Shown here: positions 45,463 through 55,391 of the stretch, one piece after another
How the letters are laid out: each line of letters opens with the position of its first letter
Position numbering within the stretch: the stretch's first letter is position 1
Notes under the pieces: model-generated
Database searches by the model: none
Seen by the model: the letters and a program-made list of their open reading frames with translations, nothing else
What the model was told of the DNA's origin: nothing
DNA from: Verrucomicrobiaceae bacterium UBA2429
GTDB taxonomy: Bacteria > Verrucomicrobiota > Verrucomicrobiia > Verrucomicrobiales > Verrucomicrobiaceae
DNA length: 64,000 nucleotides
Assembly (NCBI GenBank): GCA_002343505.1
Contig: DDQZ01000077.1
Location: 1-64,000, forward strand
Direction of reading: 5' to 3'
Program-made: the position numbers and the translations under genes

Positions 45463-45728
45463 GTCGAATGGCTGCAACAAGATCATGCGACTTAACTCCC
45501 CCATATCCATTCCAGGCCCAAACCGGCCCGGCACTCTTTGCACTTCCATTCACTGCCAAACCAAACAGCACCGCTCCCTGGCTGGCAACAACTGCAGGCA
45601 TCAGCCTGGCCTCGGTTTCATGCGGCAAAGCGCTGCCACTTAGATGTGGAAATGGGATCTGCATGTCTCCCAAACCGTGTATATGGCGAAGCCAGGAGTT
45701 GTAAGTTCAGCATGTTGCTCGTCCATGC
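45463..45728 (-). other. 266-bp gap between DUF1501 and a truncated sulfatase; no gene seen
   Basis: Between the convergent ends of the DUF1501 gene and the sulfatase remnant, I see only short frames without coding character on either strand, and no clear hairpin-plus-T-run terminator. The sequence is lower in G+C than the flanks and may be leftover intergenic DNA from the deletion that truncated the sulfatase. Confidence 0.4.
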
Positions 45729-46637
45729 CTACTTCTTCCCGCTGCCGATGAACTCATCCCGCGTGACGAAGCCATCCTTGTCGCCATCGAGCTTCACGAA
45801 GCGGGCTTTGGCCTCAGCCTTGTCGCCGCCTTGGCCGGCGAGGTATTCGGCTTCGGTGAGCTTCGGTTTGCCGGGGTAGAGGCGGTCGTAGCGTTTGTCG
45901 CGGGGCTCGTTGGGGTCGTAGCCTTTGCTTTTGCTGCCGCTGACGGTCTTGGCGACTTTGCCGATCTTCTTTGGAGCAAAATCGCTGCCCACAGGCGGCA
46001 GATGTTTTTTCAGCGATTCGATCAAAGCCGCGTGCTCGGGCTTCGTGGCGAGGTTCACGGTCTCGTTCGGGTCGTTTTGCTCGTCGTAGAGCTCGGTGAA
46101 GCCGATGTCGGCGGCGTTGCGCTTGCGCCAGAAGGTGCAGCGCCATTGCTCGGTGCGGATGCTGTAGCCCATGAGGCTGCCGCCGTGATCCTTTGACGAA
46201 CGGGGATAAATACTGATCGCGGGCTTCTGCATCGGCGCGTCAGGACTTTCGAGATAGGGCTTCAAACTCATGCCGGCGAGGCCTTGCGGCACTTTCAGGC
46301 CGCACACGTCGGCGAGCGTGGGATACACATCGACGAATTCGACCGGCGCGGCGCAGTGTTTGCCCGCGGTGCTGCTTTTCGGCAAGGCGATGAGCAGCGG
46401 CGAACGCGCGGCGATCTCGAAGTTCGTGTGCTTGTGCCACAGGCCGTGATCGCCGAGCTGCCAGCCGTGATCGCCCCACAGCACGATGACCGTGCTGTCG
46501 GCAAGACCTTCTTTGTCAAGCGCATCGAGCACACGGCCGATCTGCGCATCGCGGAAGTGCGTGTCGAGGTTCCAGACCTTCATCGTGTCCGGCCTCAAAC
46601 CCGTCAAAATGGCTGTTTGCCGGGAAAGTTTGGTTGA
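45729..46637 (-). pseudogene. Doubly truncated sulfatase (iduronate-2-sulfatase-like) with EF-hand tail
   Basis: The frame encodes only parts of a sulfatase. It starts at SRQTAILTGLRPD, just after the place of the formylglycine Cys, so the N-terminus and the active-site Cys are lost at about 46637. It then goes from DTMKVWNLDTHFR directly to DAQIGRVLDALD, missing the roughly 100-residue central block expected between them. The C-terminal half is intact, with WGDHGWQLGDHGLWHKH and an EF-hand-like end (LDGDKDGFVTRDEF). Further upstream the frame is the antisense of the next gene. It is therefore a decayed gene with both a 5' deletion and an internal deletion. Confidence 0.75.
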
Positions 46638-46670
46638 GAGGACTTGCCCATGCGTTTGAGTCTTGCTCCC

Positions 46671-47543
46671 ATGAAACGCCGCGTCTTTGTCGCCTCCCTT
46701 GCCGCCACCAGTCTTCCTTCGCGGGCCTCGGCGGTGCCGGAGCTGGCGGGGGAAATCGGCATCACCACCGGTTCGTTCATGCGTCACCTCAGTCCGGATG
46801 CGGCACCTGGAAAGCTGCGCCTGCTGGACCTTCCTCGACGCATGAGCGGCGAGCTTGGCCTGCGTGTGATCGATCTCATGACGGCCACGCTGGCGGAGCT
46901 GACTCCTGCTTACTGCGAAAAACTCCGCGCGGAGGCCGGGCGATGCGGCTGCGTTTTGACCAATCTCAAAATGAATCAAAAGGGCCTCGACCTCGGCAGT
47001 CCCGACAAGGCCGTGCGCGATGAGGCGCTGCGTGTTTACAAAGAGACCATCGACCTCGCCGCCATCCTCGGCGTGCGCTGGGTGCGGCCGCTGCCACTGC
47101 TGCAAAGGCCGGACCTCTCAGTTTACAAGGACAGCTACCGTTCACTCATCGACTACGCCAAAGCGAAGGGCATCGGCGTGCTCGTGGAGAACTTTGGCTG
47201 GATGCAGGGCGATCCCGATGCCATCCCGCGCCTCATCGCGGCGGTGGGTGATGATTTGAAATCGCAACCCGACACCGGGAACTGGACCGGCAACGACGTG
47301 CGTTACCCTGGACTCGAGAAAGCCTTTCCATTCGCCGTGTCCTGCGATTTCAAATCGCGAGCGCTCGGACCCGGCGGCAGCCACACGGAGTATGATTTGA
47401 AGCGCTGCTTTGAAATCGGCTGGAAGTCGGGATTTCGCGGGCCGTGGTGCTTTGAGCATTTCCATCAGGACTTGGAGCAGCAGTTCAAGGAGTTTGCCCT
47501 GCTCCGCGACATGCTGCGCGGGTGGATGAAGTCGGCGGAGTAA
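46671..47543 (+). CDS. Sugar phosphate isomerase/epimerase-like TIM-barrel protein, exported
   Basis: A 290-residue protein with a short twin-arginine-like leader (MKRRVFVASLAATSLPSRAS; ATGs at 46650 and 46671 possible). The mature part is an AP-endonuclease-2/xylose-isomerase-like TIM barrel, seen in VRWVRPLPLL, GVLVENFGWM, LKSQPDTGNW and GPWCFEHFH, with likely metal ligands Glu, Asp and His. Members act on sugars or inositols; substrate unknown. Its start lies directly at the edge of the truncated sulfatase, on the opposite strand. The DUF1552 gene follows after 32 bp. Confidence 0.85.
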   Translation: MKRRVFVASLAATSLPSRASAVPELAGEIGITTGSFMRHLSPDAAPGKLRLLDLPRRMSGELGLRVIDLMTATLAELTPAYCEKLRAEAGRCGCVLTNLKMNQKGLDLGSPDKAVRDEALRVYKETIDLAAILGVRWVRPLPLLQRPDLSVYKDSYRSLIDYAKAKGIGVLVENFGWMQGDPDAIPRLIAAVGDDLKSQPDTGNWTGNDVRYPGLEKAFPFAVSCDFKSRALGPGGSHTEYDLKRCFEIGWKSGFRGPWCFEHFHQDLEQQFKEFALLRDMLRGWMKSAE

Positions 47544-47575
47544 GATTGCCTCCCGCTGCGCGTTGAAGGCGTCGT

Positions 47576-48895
47576 ATGATCGACCGCAGAAACCTCCTCC
47601 GCCAGTTCGCCGCCAGCGCAGGCGCGGCGTTTGGCACCTCGTTGTTTCCTGGCATCGCACAGGCGGCGCGTTCATCGAGCGGCGGGCCGAAGCGCGTGAT
47701 TTTCTTCCTGCAAAACCAGGGCTTTGATCCGAAGACCTGCATCCCCGCGGGCATGAAAAATAGCGGCTCGCTGGCGAAGGCAAAGCTGCCGGAGCCGATT
47801 CAGGCGTTGGAGCCCTTCAAAGAGCGTCTGCACATCATCAATGGCCTGCACGGTCTGCACACCAGTCCCTCGCACAGCGCGTTCTTCGGTGCGCTGGGCG
47901 GTTATCGCGGTGACGACGGCACGCCGCCGCTCGCTCCCACCATTGACTACGAACTGAGCCAGATCCTGCCCGAGACGCTGCTGCCGCATCTGTGCATCGG
48001 CATGGACTCCATCGAAAACATGCGGGCGAAGCCCACCATCGCCACCTTGTCCGCCAGCGGCGCGGGCGAGCCGATCTTCATGCACTCGAACCCGAATCAC
48101 CTCTACCAGATGCTCTACGGCGGCATCTCGCAGGGCGACATTCGCAAGCAGCACGAGGCGCGCTCCGGTTTGTTCGACCGCATCGAGCAAATGGCATCCG
48201 CGAAAGGCGGTGCGCTGCCCACCGGCGAGCAGCAGCGCTACGGGCAGTTCGTGCAGGGCTTCCACGACATCAATGGCCTGCGTCAGCGCCTCGGCGGCGT
48301 CTCCGATCACTTGCGCCAGTTCGCGCCGAAGGTGGACGAGCGCTACACGAAGCCGAAGTTCGAGACCGACTGGCATGACGTGCTGCTCGACCTCGGCATC
48401 TCCGCGCTGAAGTCCGGCATCACCAGCGTGCTGACCATCGGCTCCGGGCGTGGCGAGATCTTCGGCGCTTGGAGCGGCCTCGGCATCACCGAGCAGGGGC
48501 ACAATCTGGGCCACATGGAGCAGCCGGATAACCCCATCTGGATCAAGATCCGCCAATACAACTGCCGCATGCTGGTGAAGCTCATGGAGCAGCTCGAAAG
48601 CGTGCCCGAAGGCAGCGGCACGATGATGGACAACACGCTCATCGTTTACACCAGCAACAACGCCGACAAACAGCACACCGCCGGTGCCACGTGGCCCGTG
48701 ATGCTGCTGGGCAATTGCAACGGCGTCTTCAAAACCGGCTGCTTTACCCAGCTCGACGGCACCCGCCCCATCAACGCGCTCTACGCCACGCTCCTCAAAA
48801 CCGTCGGCGTGGACCGCGACCGCTACAACATGAGCGGCAAGATGGCCGCGAAGTTCGACTCCGGCACCGGGCCACTCAAAAAACTTCTGGCGTGA
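47576..48895 (+). CDS. DUF1552 protein, exported
   Basis: A 439-residue protein with a Tat-like leader ([20 protein letters not shown]). The body fits the DUF1552 family: [59 protein letters not shown] and [20 protein letters not shown]. In Planctomycetes and Verrucomicrobia a DUF1552 gene normally neighbours a cytochrome gene of the DUF1587/1592/1588 type, which here begins nearly 900 bp further on, after a two-gene insertion. Function unknown; the pair is presumed to act together outside the cytoplasm. Confidence 0.88.
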   Translation: MIDRRNLLRQFAASAGAAFGTSLFPGIAQAARSSSGGPKRVIFFLQNQGFDPKTCIPAGMKNSGSLAKAKLPEPIQALEPFKERLHIINGLHGLHTSPSHSAFFGALGGYRGDDGTPPLAPTIDYELSQILPETLLPHLCIGMDSIENMRAKPTIATLSASGAGEPIFMHSNPNHLYQMLYGGISQGDIRKQHEARSGLFDRIEQMASAKGGALPTGEQQRYGQFVQGFHDINGLRQRLGGVSDHLRQFAPKVDERYTKPKFETDWHDVLLDLGISALKSGITSVLTIGSGRGEIFGAWSGLGITEQGHNLGHMEQPDNPIWIKIRQYNCRMLVKLMEQLESVPEGSGTMMDNTLIVYTSNNADKQHTAGATWPVMLLGNCNGVFKTGCFTQLDGTRPINALYATLLKTVGVDRDRYNMSGKMAAKFDSGTGPLKKLLA

Positions 48896-48984
48896 GTATT
48901 CTTGCAACAGTCTGTCGCAACTGGCTTGGCCTGAGTTTCTCAGTTTCCAGAGGAAAAATCGCCATGCCGGCTGGAAGGCAAGCC

Positions 48985-49542
48985 CTATTTCCCAGCCTCT
49001 TCCAGAAGCTCGGGCAATCCACGAAGACGATAGCGCTTGCACAGCGCAAGGATCTCGTCGCGATCAGCGTCGGTGTTCCTCCGCAGCAGCTCCACCACGT
49101 CGGCTTTGGACTTGAATCCCCCGGCGTAGAGTTTCAGGGCGACAAGATGCGGCAGTGGCACCACGCGCAAGGCGCTCTCCGGGCGGACGGTCAGGGGGGG
49201 CGCTTGGAGCGCGTCCTCAATAACGGCAGGAAAGGTCTGACCGAAGTTGACGAGCTGGATCAAGCCACCAGGGCACATCACATCCATGACGCCGGAGAGC
49301 GGATCGTCCGCGTCCGGCTCGCGCAGTTCCACATGAAAACCCCTGGCGCGAAGAGCCTCGGCAATCGCGCGAAACTTTTGCGCACTCGCGTTCATTCCGA
49401 GATCGAGGTCCTCCGTGAAACGGACATAGTGATGGGCTGCAAGAGCGAGCGCACCGATGACCACAGCCTCCGTCTGAAACTCCTTCAGCACGGCCACGAC
49501 ACTTTCAGCCGCAGGGAGAATCGATTCAGGATTAGGATTCAT
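48985..49542 (-). CDS. Nucleotidyltransferase-fold protein, toxin-like
   Basis: A 185-residue protein. [27 protein letters not shown] is the nucleotidyltransferase core, with the T-x-DLD motif supplying two metal-binding Asp residues. This arrangement is like AbiEii-type toxins and DUF6036 proteins. It ends with [21 protein letters not shown] 60-residue protein is encoded 7 bp upstream on the same strand, which suggests an antitoxin partner. The pair lies between DUF1552 and DUF1588 genes, on the opposite strand from both. A toxin role is inferred from layout only. Confidence 0.8.
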   Translation of the reverse strand: MNPNPESILPAAESVVAVLKEFQTEAVVIGALALAAHHYVRFTEDLDLGMNASAQKFRAIAEALRARGFHVELREPDADDPLSGVMDVMCPGGLIQLVNFGQTFPAVIEDALQAPPLTVRPESALRVVPLPHLVALKLYAGGFKSKADVVELLRRNTDADRDEILALCKRYRLRGLPELLEEAGK

Positions 49543-49549
49543 GCTCCGG

Positions 49550-49732
49550 CTATTTCTTCGGTGAAGGCTGCAGCCAGCCGAACTTCGTCTTCAGGCCAAG
49601 TGCAGCCAGGATTCGTTCTTCCACCGTCGTCAGCCGCGAGCGTACCAACTCCGCATTCAAAGAAGCCTTCGCGCATGCGCTGGCGCGAGGTTTCAGGGAC
49701 TCATGGTTTTCTGGCACGGCGATACGGTTCAT
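49550..49732 (-). CDS. Small protein paired with the nucleotidyltransferase, possible antitoxin
   Basis: A 60-residue protein (start 49732, stop 49550) ending 7 bp before the nucleotidyltransferase gene. It reads as a helical segment ([20 protein letters not shown]) and a short tail ([20 protein letters not shown]). I do not recognise the family. The spacing and gene order match a small antitoxin ahead of an AbiEii-like toxin, but many non-toxin pairs look alike. Confidence 0.5.
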   Translation of the reverse strand: MNRIAVPENHESLKPRASACAKASLNAELVRSRLTTVEERILAALGLKTKFGWLQPSPKK

Positions 49733-49788
49733 CGGGTCGTGCCAAGCATAGTCTCTGGCTCAGCCGCGATCAAGGTTTCATCGCCATC

Positions 49789-52383
49789 ATGCACACGCTG
49801 ACGTTCCTTTTGCTGGCCGCAGCACTGCTTTCCACGACTGCAATCGCCGCCGAAACCTACACGCCCGGCGAGCCGGTGCACGGGGGTTTCAAGGACTTCG
49901 CGCATGGCTTTCTCCAGCAGAACTGCTTCGAGTGCCACGACGACGAGACCACGAAGGGCGATCTCAATCTGCTCGAACTCGGCCCCGTGGATGAAACCAA
50001 CGCTGCGACTTGGAAATCCGTGTGGGCGCAGGTCGCGCTCGGTGAAATGCCACCGAAGAAGAAAAAGTCGCAGCCGCAGATCATCGACCGGTTGCAGTTC
50101 TCGGACTGGATCGTCGGCCAGCTCGGGCGCGTGATGAAGGACAAGGGCGGCTTTCATGAACCGTCCGATCCGCAGAAGGGCAACTTCGTGCGCCATGAGC
50201 TGCTGTTTGGTCCATTGCCGGAAGGCATCCGACTCGTGCCCACGTCTTCGCCCGCGCGACTTTGGCGCGTGACTCCGCAGGAGCACATCACGCGGCTGAA
50301 TGAACTCATCAACATCGAGCCGCCGTTAGATCCGAAGAAGCCCGGCCTGCGCACGCATGGCGATGCGGTGCCCACGAATCACGGCGGCGAGTTGAAGCTC
50401 TACTTTGGCACGGACAACATCCTCCAATGGGTGGGCGGCACCGTCGCGTATGCGACTGCGGTGAAGAGCGTGCCCGAAGTCCTCTCCTCGCTGCGCAACA
50501 CCGGGCTGGAAAACTACCCGGACCTCTACTCGGTCAACAGCGCGGAATCGACGCAGATCCTCGGCATGGCGGAGGACATCCTGCGCTTCATGGCCTACGG
50601 GCCTCGGAGTCTCGTCACCTTCCCGGAGCAGATCACCGACGATCCGAAAACCTACGACAAAGTGAAGCCTAAGGGCGACATCCGCGGCCTGCCGAACTCC
50701 ATCGTCTATAGCACGAAGGTGCTCCGCCCCATGACTCCCGTCGCTGACTTGATGAAGGAAGCGACCTTGTCCGATGAAAAACTCCTCGCAGCGGTGAACT
50801 GGCTTTTTGAAGCGCTCACGTTTCGTCCGCCGACCGAGGAAGAATCCGGCAATTACCTCGCGATCGTCAAAGACTCGATCCAGAAGGTCGGAAAAGAGGA
50901 AGGCGTGTTCATGGGGCTGTCATCGCTGTTTCTTGATCGCGATGCGCTGTTCCGGCCTGAGCTTGCCGAGGCTGGCAAACCCGACGCGCATGGCCGCGTC
51001 ATGCTGCAGGACTGGGAGCTGGGCCTCGCGCTGAATCATGCGCTGTGTTTCATCAAGCCCGATGCCACGCTGCGCTCCGCCATCACTGAAGGGCGCATGA
51101 AAACGCGCGACGACGTGCGGCGTGAAGTCACGCGCATGCTGGATGACGACCGCATTCGCAAGCCGCGCGTGCTGCGCTTCTTCCGCGAATACTTCGATCA
51201 CGACATGGCCGGCTACGTTTGCAAAGACGCCCGGGCGCTCGCGGCCACCGGCCTCTCGAACCGCGCCTCCATCTACTACCATGACATGTTCGATGCCACG
51301 GCCAGCACCGATCGCCTCATCGAACTCGTCCTCACCGAGGACAAGGATGTGCTCAAACAACTGCTCACCACGCAGAAGGTCGTCGCCACGCCGAGGGACA
51401 AGTTTTACTTTGGCCGCTTCAACAGCGCGGAAGAGGTGAAGGCGGCCACCGAAGCCAAGAAAAAGGCCGACGAGGCACAGGAAGCGAAGGAGAAGGCCCA
51501 AATCGCGGCGTTGAAGGCGGAGATTGCCAAACTGACTGCGGCGGTGAAAGCCGTGCCTGCTGACAAGACGGCCCTGCGAACGCTGGCGCTGAAGAAAAAG
51601 TCGTTAACGGCCATGGAAACTCGGTTCCAAGAAGCCAGGGCCGCACGGAAACGCGGCGACGGCGAAAACGTGAAAGTGACCTACGCCGAACTCACCGGCC
51701 CCGAGATTTTTGCGCGGGTCACACGTCGCTCATTCGGTGATCAATCGCTCACCCCCGAGCGCGTGCTCGCCACCGCGCCCGAAGGCGAGCGCCTCGGCAT
51801 CCTCACCCATCCTGCATGGCTCGTCTCGCACTCGGATGCGATGGACAACCACGCCATCCATCGCGGGCGCTGGATTCGCGAGCGATTGCTCGGCGGCGGC
51901 ATTCCCGACGTGCCCATCACCGTCGATGCGATGCTGCCCGTCGAGCCAGAGAGCACCTTGCGCCAGCGCATGCTTGTCACCCGCGAAACCTACTGCTGGA
52001 CCTGCCATCAAAAGATGGACCCGCTCGGCCTGCCCTTTGAAATGTATAACCACGTCGGCTTCTTCCGCACCACCGAGCTGGACAAGCCCGTCGTCACCAG
52101 AGGCGAGATCATCGACAGCGGCGATCCCACGCTAGACGGCCCCGTGAACAACGCGCTCGATATGATCGCGAAACTCGCGCAAAGCGAGCGCGTGGAGCAG
52201 GTCTTCGTCCGCCACGCCTTCCGCTTCTGGATGGGCCGCAACGAAACTCTCAACGACGCCCCCCTCCTCCAAGCCGCCCACCGCGCCTACCGCGACAACG
52301 GCGGCAGCATGAAGGCCCTCATCACCTCGCTCGTGACCTCGGATGCGTTTCTCTATCGCAAGGTGGAGCGCGCTGCGGAGTGA
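49789..52383 (+). CDS. DUF1588-type secreted cytochrome protein (partner of DUF1552)
   Basis: An 864-residue protein with signal peptide ([20 protein letters not shown]). The first haem-binding segment is CFECH (CxxCH) with EMPPKKKK nearby, and a second, CWTCH, lies near the C-terminus before [12 protein letters not shown], the DUF1588 block. DUF1592-like ([13 protein letters not shown]) and other middle blocks precede it. A charged coiled-coil insert (about 545-615: [32 protein letters not shown]) interrupts the middle. The ATG at 49789 was chosen on the signal peptide; codons above it overlap the antisense cassette. Pairs with DUF1552 upstream. Role presumed redox, unproven. Confidence 0.88.
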   Translation: MHTLTFLLLAAALLSTTAIAAETYTPGEPVHGGFKDFAHGFLQQNCFECHDDETTKGDLNLLELGPVDETNAATWKSVWAQVALGEMPPKKKKSQPQIIDRLQFSDWIVGQLGRVMKDKGGFHEPSDPQKGNFVRHELLFGPLPEGIRLVPTSSPARLWRVTPQEHITRLNELINIEPPLDPKKPGLRTHGDAVPTNHGGELKLYFGTDNILQWVGGTVAYATAVKSVPEVLSSLRNTGLENYPDLYSVNSAESTQILGMAEDILRFMAYGPRSLVTFPEQITDDPKTYDKVKPKGDIRGLPNSIVYSTKVLRPMTPVADLMKEATLSDEKLLAAVNWLFEALTFRPPTEEESGNYLAIVKDSIQKVGKEEGVFMGLSSLFLDRDALFRPELAEAGKPDAHGRVMLQDWELGLALNHALCFIKPDATLRSAITEGRMKTRDDVRREVTRMLDDDRIRKPRVLRFFREYFDHDMAGYVCKDARALAATGLSNRASIYYHDMFDATASTDRLIELVLTEDKDVLKQLLTTQKVVATPRDKFYFGRFNSAEEVKAATEAKKKADEAQEAKEKAQIAALKAEIAKLTAAVKAVPADKTALRTLALKKKSLTAMETRFQEARAARKRGDGENVKVTYAELTGPEIFARVTRRSFGDQSLTPERVLATAPEGERLGILTHPAWLVSHSDAMDNHAIHRGRWIRERLLGGGIPDVPITVDAMLPVEPESTLRQRMLVTRETYCWTCHQKMDPLGLPFEMYNHVGFFRTTELDKPVVTRGEIIDSGDPTLDGPVNNALDMIAKLAQSERVEQVFVRHAFRFWMGRNETLNDAPLLQAAHRAYRDNGGSMKALITSLVTSDAFLYRKVERAAE

Positions 52384-52403
52384 GCCGCCACACTCTCATC
52401 GCC

Positions 52404-53753
52404 ATGCCCAGCCGCTCTTTGCATGCTCTGCTCGCCGCGCTCGGCCTCGTGGTTCAAAGCCACGCCGCTCCTCCCAACGTCATCATGCTGCTCGTGGATG
52501 ACATGGGCTATGCGGACCTCGGTTGCATGGGTGCCAAGGACATCCGCACGCCGAACATTGATCGCATTGCCTCAGAAGGCGTTCGCATGACGGACTTCTA
52601 CGCGAACGCGCCGGTTTGCTCTCCCACACGCGCTGCCTTCATCACCGGTCGCTGGCAGCATCGTTGCGGCATCGAGTGGGCCATCGGCCTCACTTCGGAG
52701 GAGGAAAAGCGAGTGAATGGAGCACTCGTGCCCGTGAAGGAACGCTTCACGATGGGCCTCATGCCCGAGGACAGCTTCCTCGTGCCTCTTTTGAAGAAAA
52801 ATGGCTACGGCACCGCCTGCTACGGCAAATGGCACCTCGGATTCAAGCCGGAGCACAACCCCGTGAAGCACGGCTTCGACGAGTTTTGGGGCATCCTCGG
52901 CGGCCAGTGCGACTACTACCGCTACCACTACATCGACGGCATGAAGCAGCTCTACGAGAAGACCGAGCCGGCCACCGCCGAGGGCTACATCACTGATCTC
53001 ATCAACCAGCGCACCGTCCGCTACATCCGCGAGCAGTCCAGGCAGCCCTTCTTCATCTACGTGCCCTACAACGCGGTGCATCATCCCTACCAAGTGCCGG
53101 ATGATCCGACGCAGTTCTACACGGACGCGAACAAGAATGACGGCACGCGCGCCGGTTACGCGAAGATGCTGGAGCGCATCGACCAGGGCGTGGGCGACAT
53201 CTTTGCCGCGCTGGAGGCGAAGGGCATCCTCGACAACACGCTGATCATTTTCACCAGCGACAACGGCGGCGAGCGCTTCTCCGACAACCGGCCGCTCTTC
53301 AATCACAAGACGACGCTGTGGGAGGGCGGCATCCGCGTGCCCTGCCTGCTGCGCTGGCCGGACGGCGGACTGCCGAAGGGTGCGGTCTCGGTGCAGCCGG
53401 CGATCACGATGGATCTCGCGGCCACCATTCTCGCCGCCGTCGGCGTGCCGGTGCCGAAGACGATGGACGGCATCGACCTGCTGCCCGTTCTCCGCGGCAA
53501 GCAGCCGCCCGTCGAGCGCACGCTCTGCTGGCGCGTGGACCGCACCGGCCGAAAGATGAAAGCCATCCGCCACGGCGACTGGAAGTATGTGCAGGACGAC
53601 ATGGTCGAAATGCTCTTCAACCTCCGCGACGACATCGGCGAGCGCCACGACCTCTACTACGAACGCCTCGACAAGGTGAAGGAGCTCAAGGCGAAACTCG
53701 CCGAGTGGGAGGCCGATGTGGACAAGGTTCCGCCGCCGATCCGGATTCATTGA
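52404..53753 (+). CDS. Secreted arylsulfatase (Cys-type formylglycine)
   Basis: A 449-residue sulfatase with signal peptide (SRSLHALLAALGLVVQSHA; the GTG at 52380, overlapping the previous stop, is an alternative start). The formylglycine motif is CSPTR with Cys72. Other hallmarks are LLVDDMGYADLGCMG (metal Asp pair), GKWHLGFKPEHNP and TSDNGGERF. Sulfatases release sulfate from glycans; this one resembles arylsulfatase A-type enzymes, with the substrate unassigned. The gene follows the DUF1588 cytochrome by about 20 bp. The short downstream stretch carries REP-like repeat copy 1. Confidence 0.9.
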   Translation: MPSRSLHALLAALGLVVQSHAAPPNVIMLLVDDMGYADLGCMGAKDIRTPNIDRIASEGVRMTDFYANAPVCSPTRAAFITGRWQHRCGIEWAIGLTSEEEKRVNGALVPVKERFTMGLMPEDSFLVPLLKKNGYGTACYGKWHLGFKPEHNPVKHGFDEFWGILGGQCDYYRYHYIDGMKQLYEKTEPATAEGYITDLINQRTVRYIREQSRQPFFIYVPYNAVHHPYQVPDDPTQFYTDANKNDGTRAGYAKMLERIDQGVGDIFAALEAKGILDNTLIIFTSDNGGERFSDNRPLFNHKTTLWEGGIRVPCLLRWPDGGLPKGAVSVQPAITMDLAATILAAVGVPVPKTMDGIDLLPVLRGKQPPVERTLCWRVDRTGRKMKAIRHGDWKYVQDDMVEMLFNLRDDIGERHDLYYERLDKVKELKAKLAEWEADVDKVPPPIRIH

Positions 53754-53818
53754 GTTGGTTTCCGCATCGCTCCAACGAGCCTGTGCCATCCACAGCCGCC
53801 ACATCCTCGATTTGCCGT

Positions 53819-53876
53819 GAAAGTGTCGTGAGGTCCTCCGGACCGCCCAGATGAGTCCAGAGGACTCAACCACACT
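53819..53876 (+). repeat. REP-like repeat, copy 1
   Basis: A 58-bp element nearly identical to 55332-55391, in the same orientation. It contains GTCC/GGAC and GAGTCC/GGACTC short inverted repeats (loops TCC and AGA), so it can form two hairpins. The copies flank the sulfatase gene between them. Confidence 0.75.
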
Positions 53877-53884
53877 CCGAACGA

Positions 53885-55288
53885 TCACTTTTTCTTCTTC
53901 ACCTTCTCTACCATGCTCGCACCGACTTCCTGGCGCCAGGTGTTGAGTTTGGCGAGAAGACGGTCGCGATCGGCGGAACGTTCTTCAGCGAGGTTTTTCG
54001 ATTCACCGGGGTCGTTGACGAGGTCGTAGAGTTCGAGGCGTTTTTCGCCGGGGAAGTCGAGGAGCTTCAAATCGCCCACGCGGATGGCGGAGGAGAAGAT
54101 GTCGCCGGTGCTGGCAGGGCGTGGTGCGGGGTTGTGCCAGTAGAAGGTGTCGCGGGCGAGTGCGGTGCCGTTTTGCATCAGGGGCACGAGGTTCTGACCA
54201 TCGGTGCCTGCGAGTTTTGGTAATGCGATGCCTGCCATGTCGGTAAGCGTTGGCATGAGGTCCAGTGTGCTGACGGGCGTGGCGATCTCTGTGCCCGGCT
54301 TCACGCTGCCGGGCCAGCGGACGAGCAAGGGGATTCGCAGGCCGCCTTCGTAAAGATGGCCTTTGCCGGCACGCAGCGGGCGATTCGAGGTGGCGACGCC
54401 GCGATTGTTGTCCCGGGCGCTGAGCCCTCCGTGATCGCTGGCGAGGACGATGATGGTGTTGTCCTCGATGCCGAGTTTTTTGAGCTGCCCGAGCAGTCGG
54501 CCGATACCGTTGTCCACGCTCTCGATCATCGCGGCGTAGGTGGCGTTGTTCTGCACGAGCTGGTTTTCTCCGGCGCTCTCTTTTTCCCACTCGACAGCGG
54601 GCTTCGGCATCGTCGCGAGTTTTTCCTCATAGCGCTTCGTGAGATGTTTTTTCGCTTCAATCGGAGTATGGACGGCGTAGTGCGCGAGCACGGCGCAGAA
54701 GGGTTTGTCCTTGTTGGCCTCGATGAACTTCATCGTCTCCTGCGTGAGGCGATCCGTGAGGTATTCGCCCTCGGGAGCGTCATCCAGCCCGACGATGGCA
54801 TCCTTCTCATCGTGCCCCTTGGCTTTCGACACGGTGTAAGGCGCAAAAAACGATCGTGTGGCCCCAGCGGCTCCCGCAGCGACGATGGTGTCAAAGCCGA
54901 CCTTGTCCGGATTCGAAGCGCCTTCGCCGAGATGCCATTTGCCGCAGTAAAACGTGTTGTAGCCCGCCGCTTTGAACGCCTGGCCGATGGTCGCATCGCG
55001 ATCCGGCTCGACATGCGGGCTGTCTTTCTCGCCCTGCACGCGTGCGGGATGCTTCCCGGTGAGAATGGCAAAACGCGAGGGCACGCAGCGCGGATACGTC
55101 ACATACGCCTGCGTGAACTTCGCCCCGCTCGCCGCCAGCCGGTCCATGTTCGGCGTTTCATACAGCGTGGAGCCGTAGCAGCTCAAATCACGCGAGCCGA
55201 AGTCATCGACGAGGATGAAGAGGATGTTGGGCTTCGTCTGAGCGTAGAGCGAAGAGCAGAGGGCAAAGAGGATGAGAAACGAGCGCAT
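53885..55288 (-). CDS. Secreted sulfatase (Cys-type formylglycine)
   Basis: A 467-residue sulfatase with signal peptide (MRSFLILFALCSSLYAQ; ATG at 55288). The active site is CVPSR with Cys68. Also seen: ILVDDFGSRDLSCYG for metal Asp residues, GKWHLGEGASNPD, LASDHGGLSARD and GHLYEGGLRIPLLV. It ends in a run of lysines (KVKKKK). REP-like repeats lie just after its end (53819-53876) and just before its start (55332-55391). Its own promoter would lie in the short stretch before the start, next to the second repeat. Substrate unassigned. Confidence 0.9.
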   Translation of the reverse strand: MRSFLILFALCSSLYAQTKPNILFILVDDFGSRDLSCYGSTLYETPNMDRLAASGAKFTQAYVTYPRCVPSRFAILTGKHPARVQGEKDSPHVEPDRDATIGQAFKAAGYNTFYCGKWHLGEGASNPDKVGFDTIVAAGAAGATRSFFAPYTVSKAKGHDEKDAIVGLDDAPEGEYLTDRLTQETMKFIEANKDKPFCAVLAHYAVHTPIEAKKHLTKRYEEKLATMPKPAVEWEKESAGENQLVQNNATYAAMIESVDNGIGRLLGQLKKLGIEDNTIIVLASDHGGLSARDNNRGVATSNRPLRAGKGHLYEGGLRIPLLVRWPGSVKPGTEIATPVSTLDLMPTLTDMAGIALPKLAGTDGQNLVPLMQNGTALARDTFYWHNPAPRPASTGDIFSSAIRVGDLKLLDFPGEKRLELYDLVNDPGESKNLAEERSADRDRLLAKLNTWRQEVGASMVEKVKKKK

Positions 55289-55331
55289 GGTGGTGTGAGG
55301 GAGCACTGCCGGTGACGGCAGCGTTTGCCTG

Positions 55332-55391
55332 GAAAAGTGCGGTGCAGTCCTCCGGACTGCGTCAGATGAGTCAAGAGGACTCAACCACACT
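55332..55391 (+). repeat. REP-like repeat, copy 2
   Basis: A 60-bp copy of the element at 53819-53876, same orientation, differing by a few substitutions and single-base indels. It ends on the stop codon of the FecR-like gene (TAG, 55390-55392 on the minus strand), so the element forms part of the sulfatase promoter region. Its hairpins are AGTCC/GGACT and GAGTC/GACTC. Confidence 0.75.

Noticed and set aside
48691..49788. N-terminal extension of the DUF1588 gene by about 366 codons
   Set aside because: The extension overlaps the DUF1552 gene and the antisense nucleotidyltransferase pair; a clear signal peptide begins at 49789.
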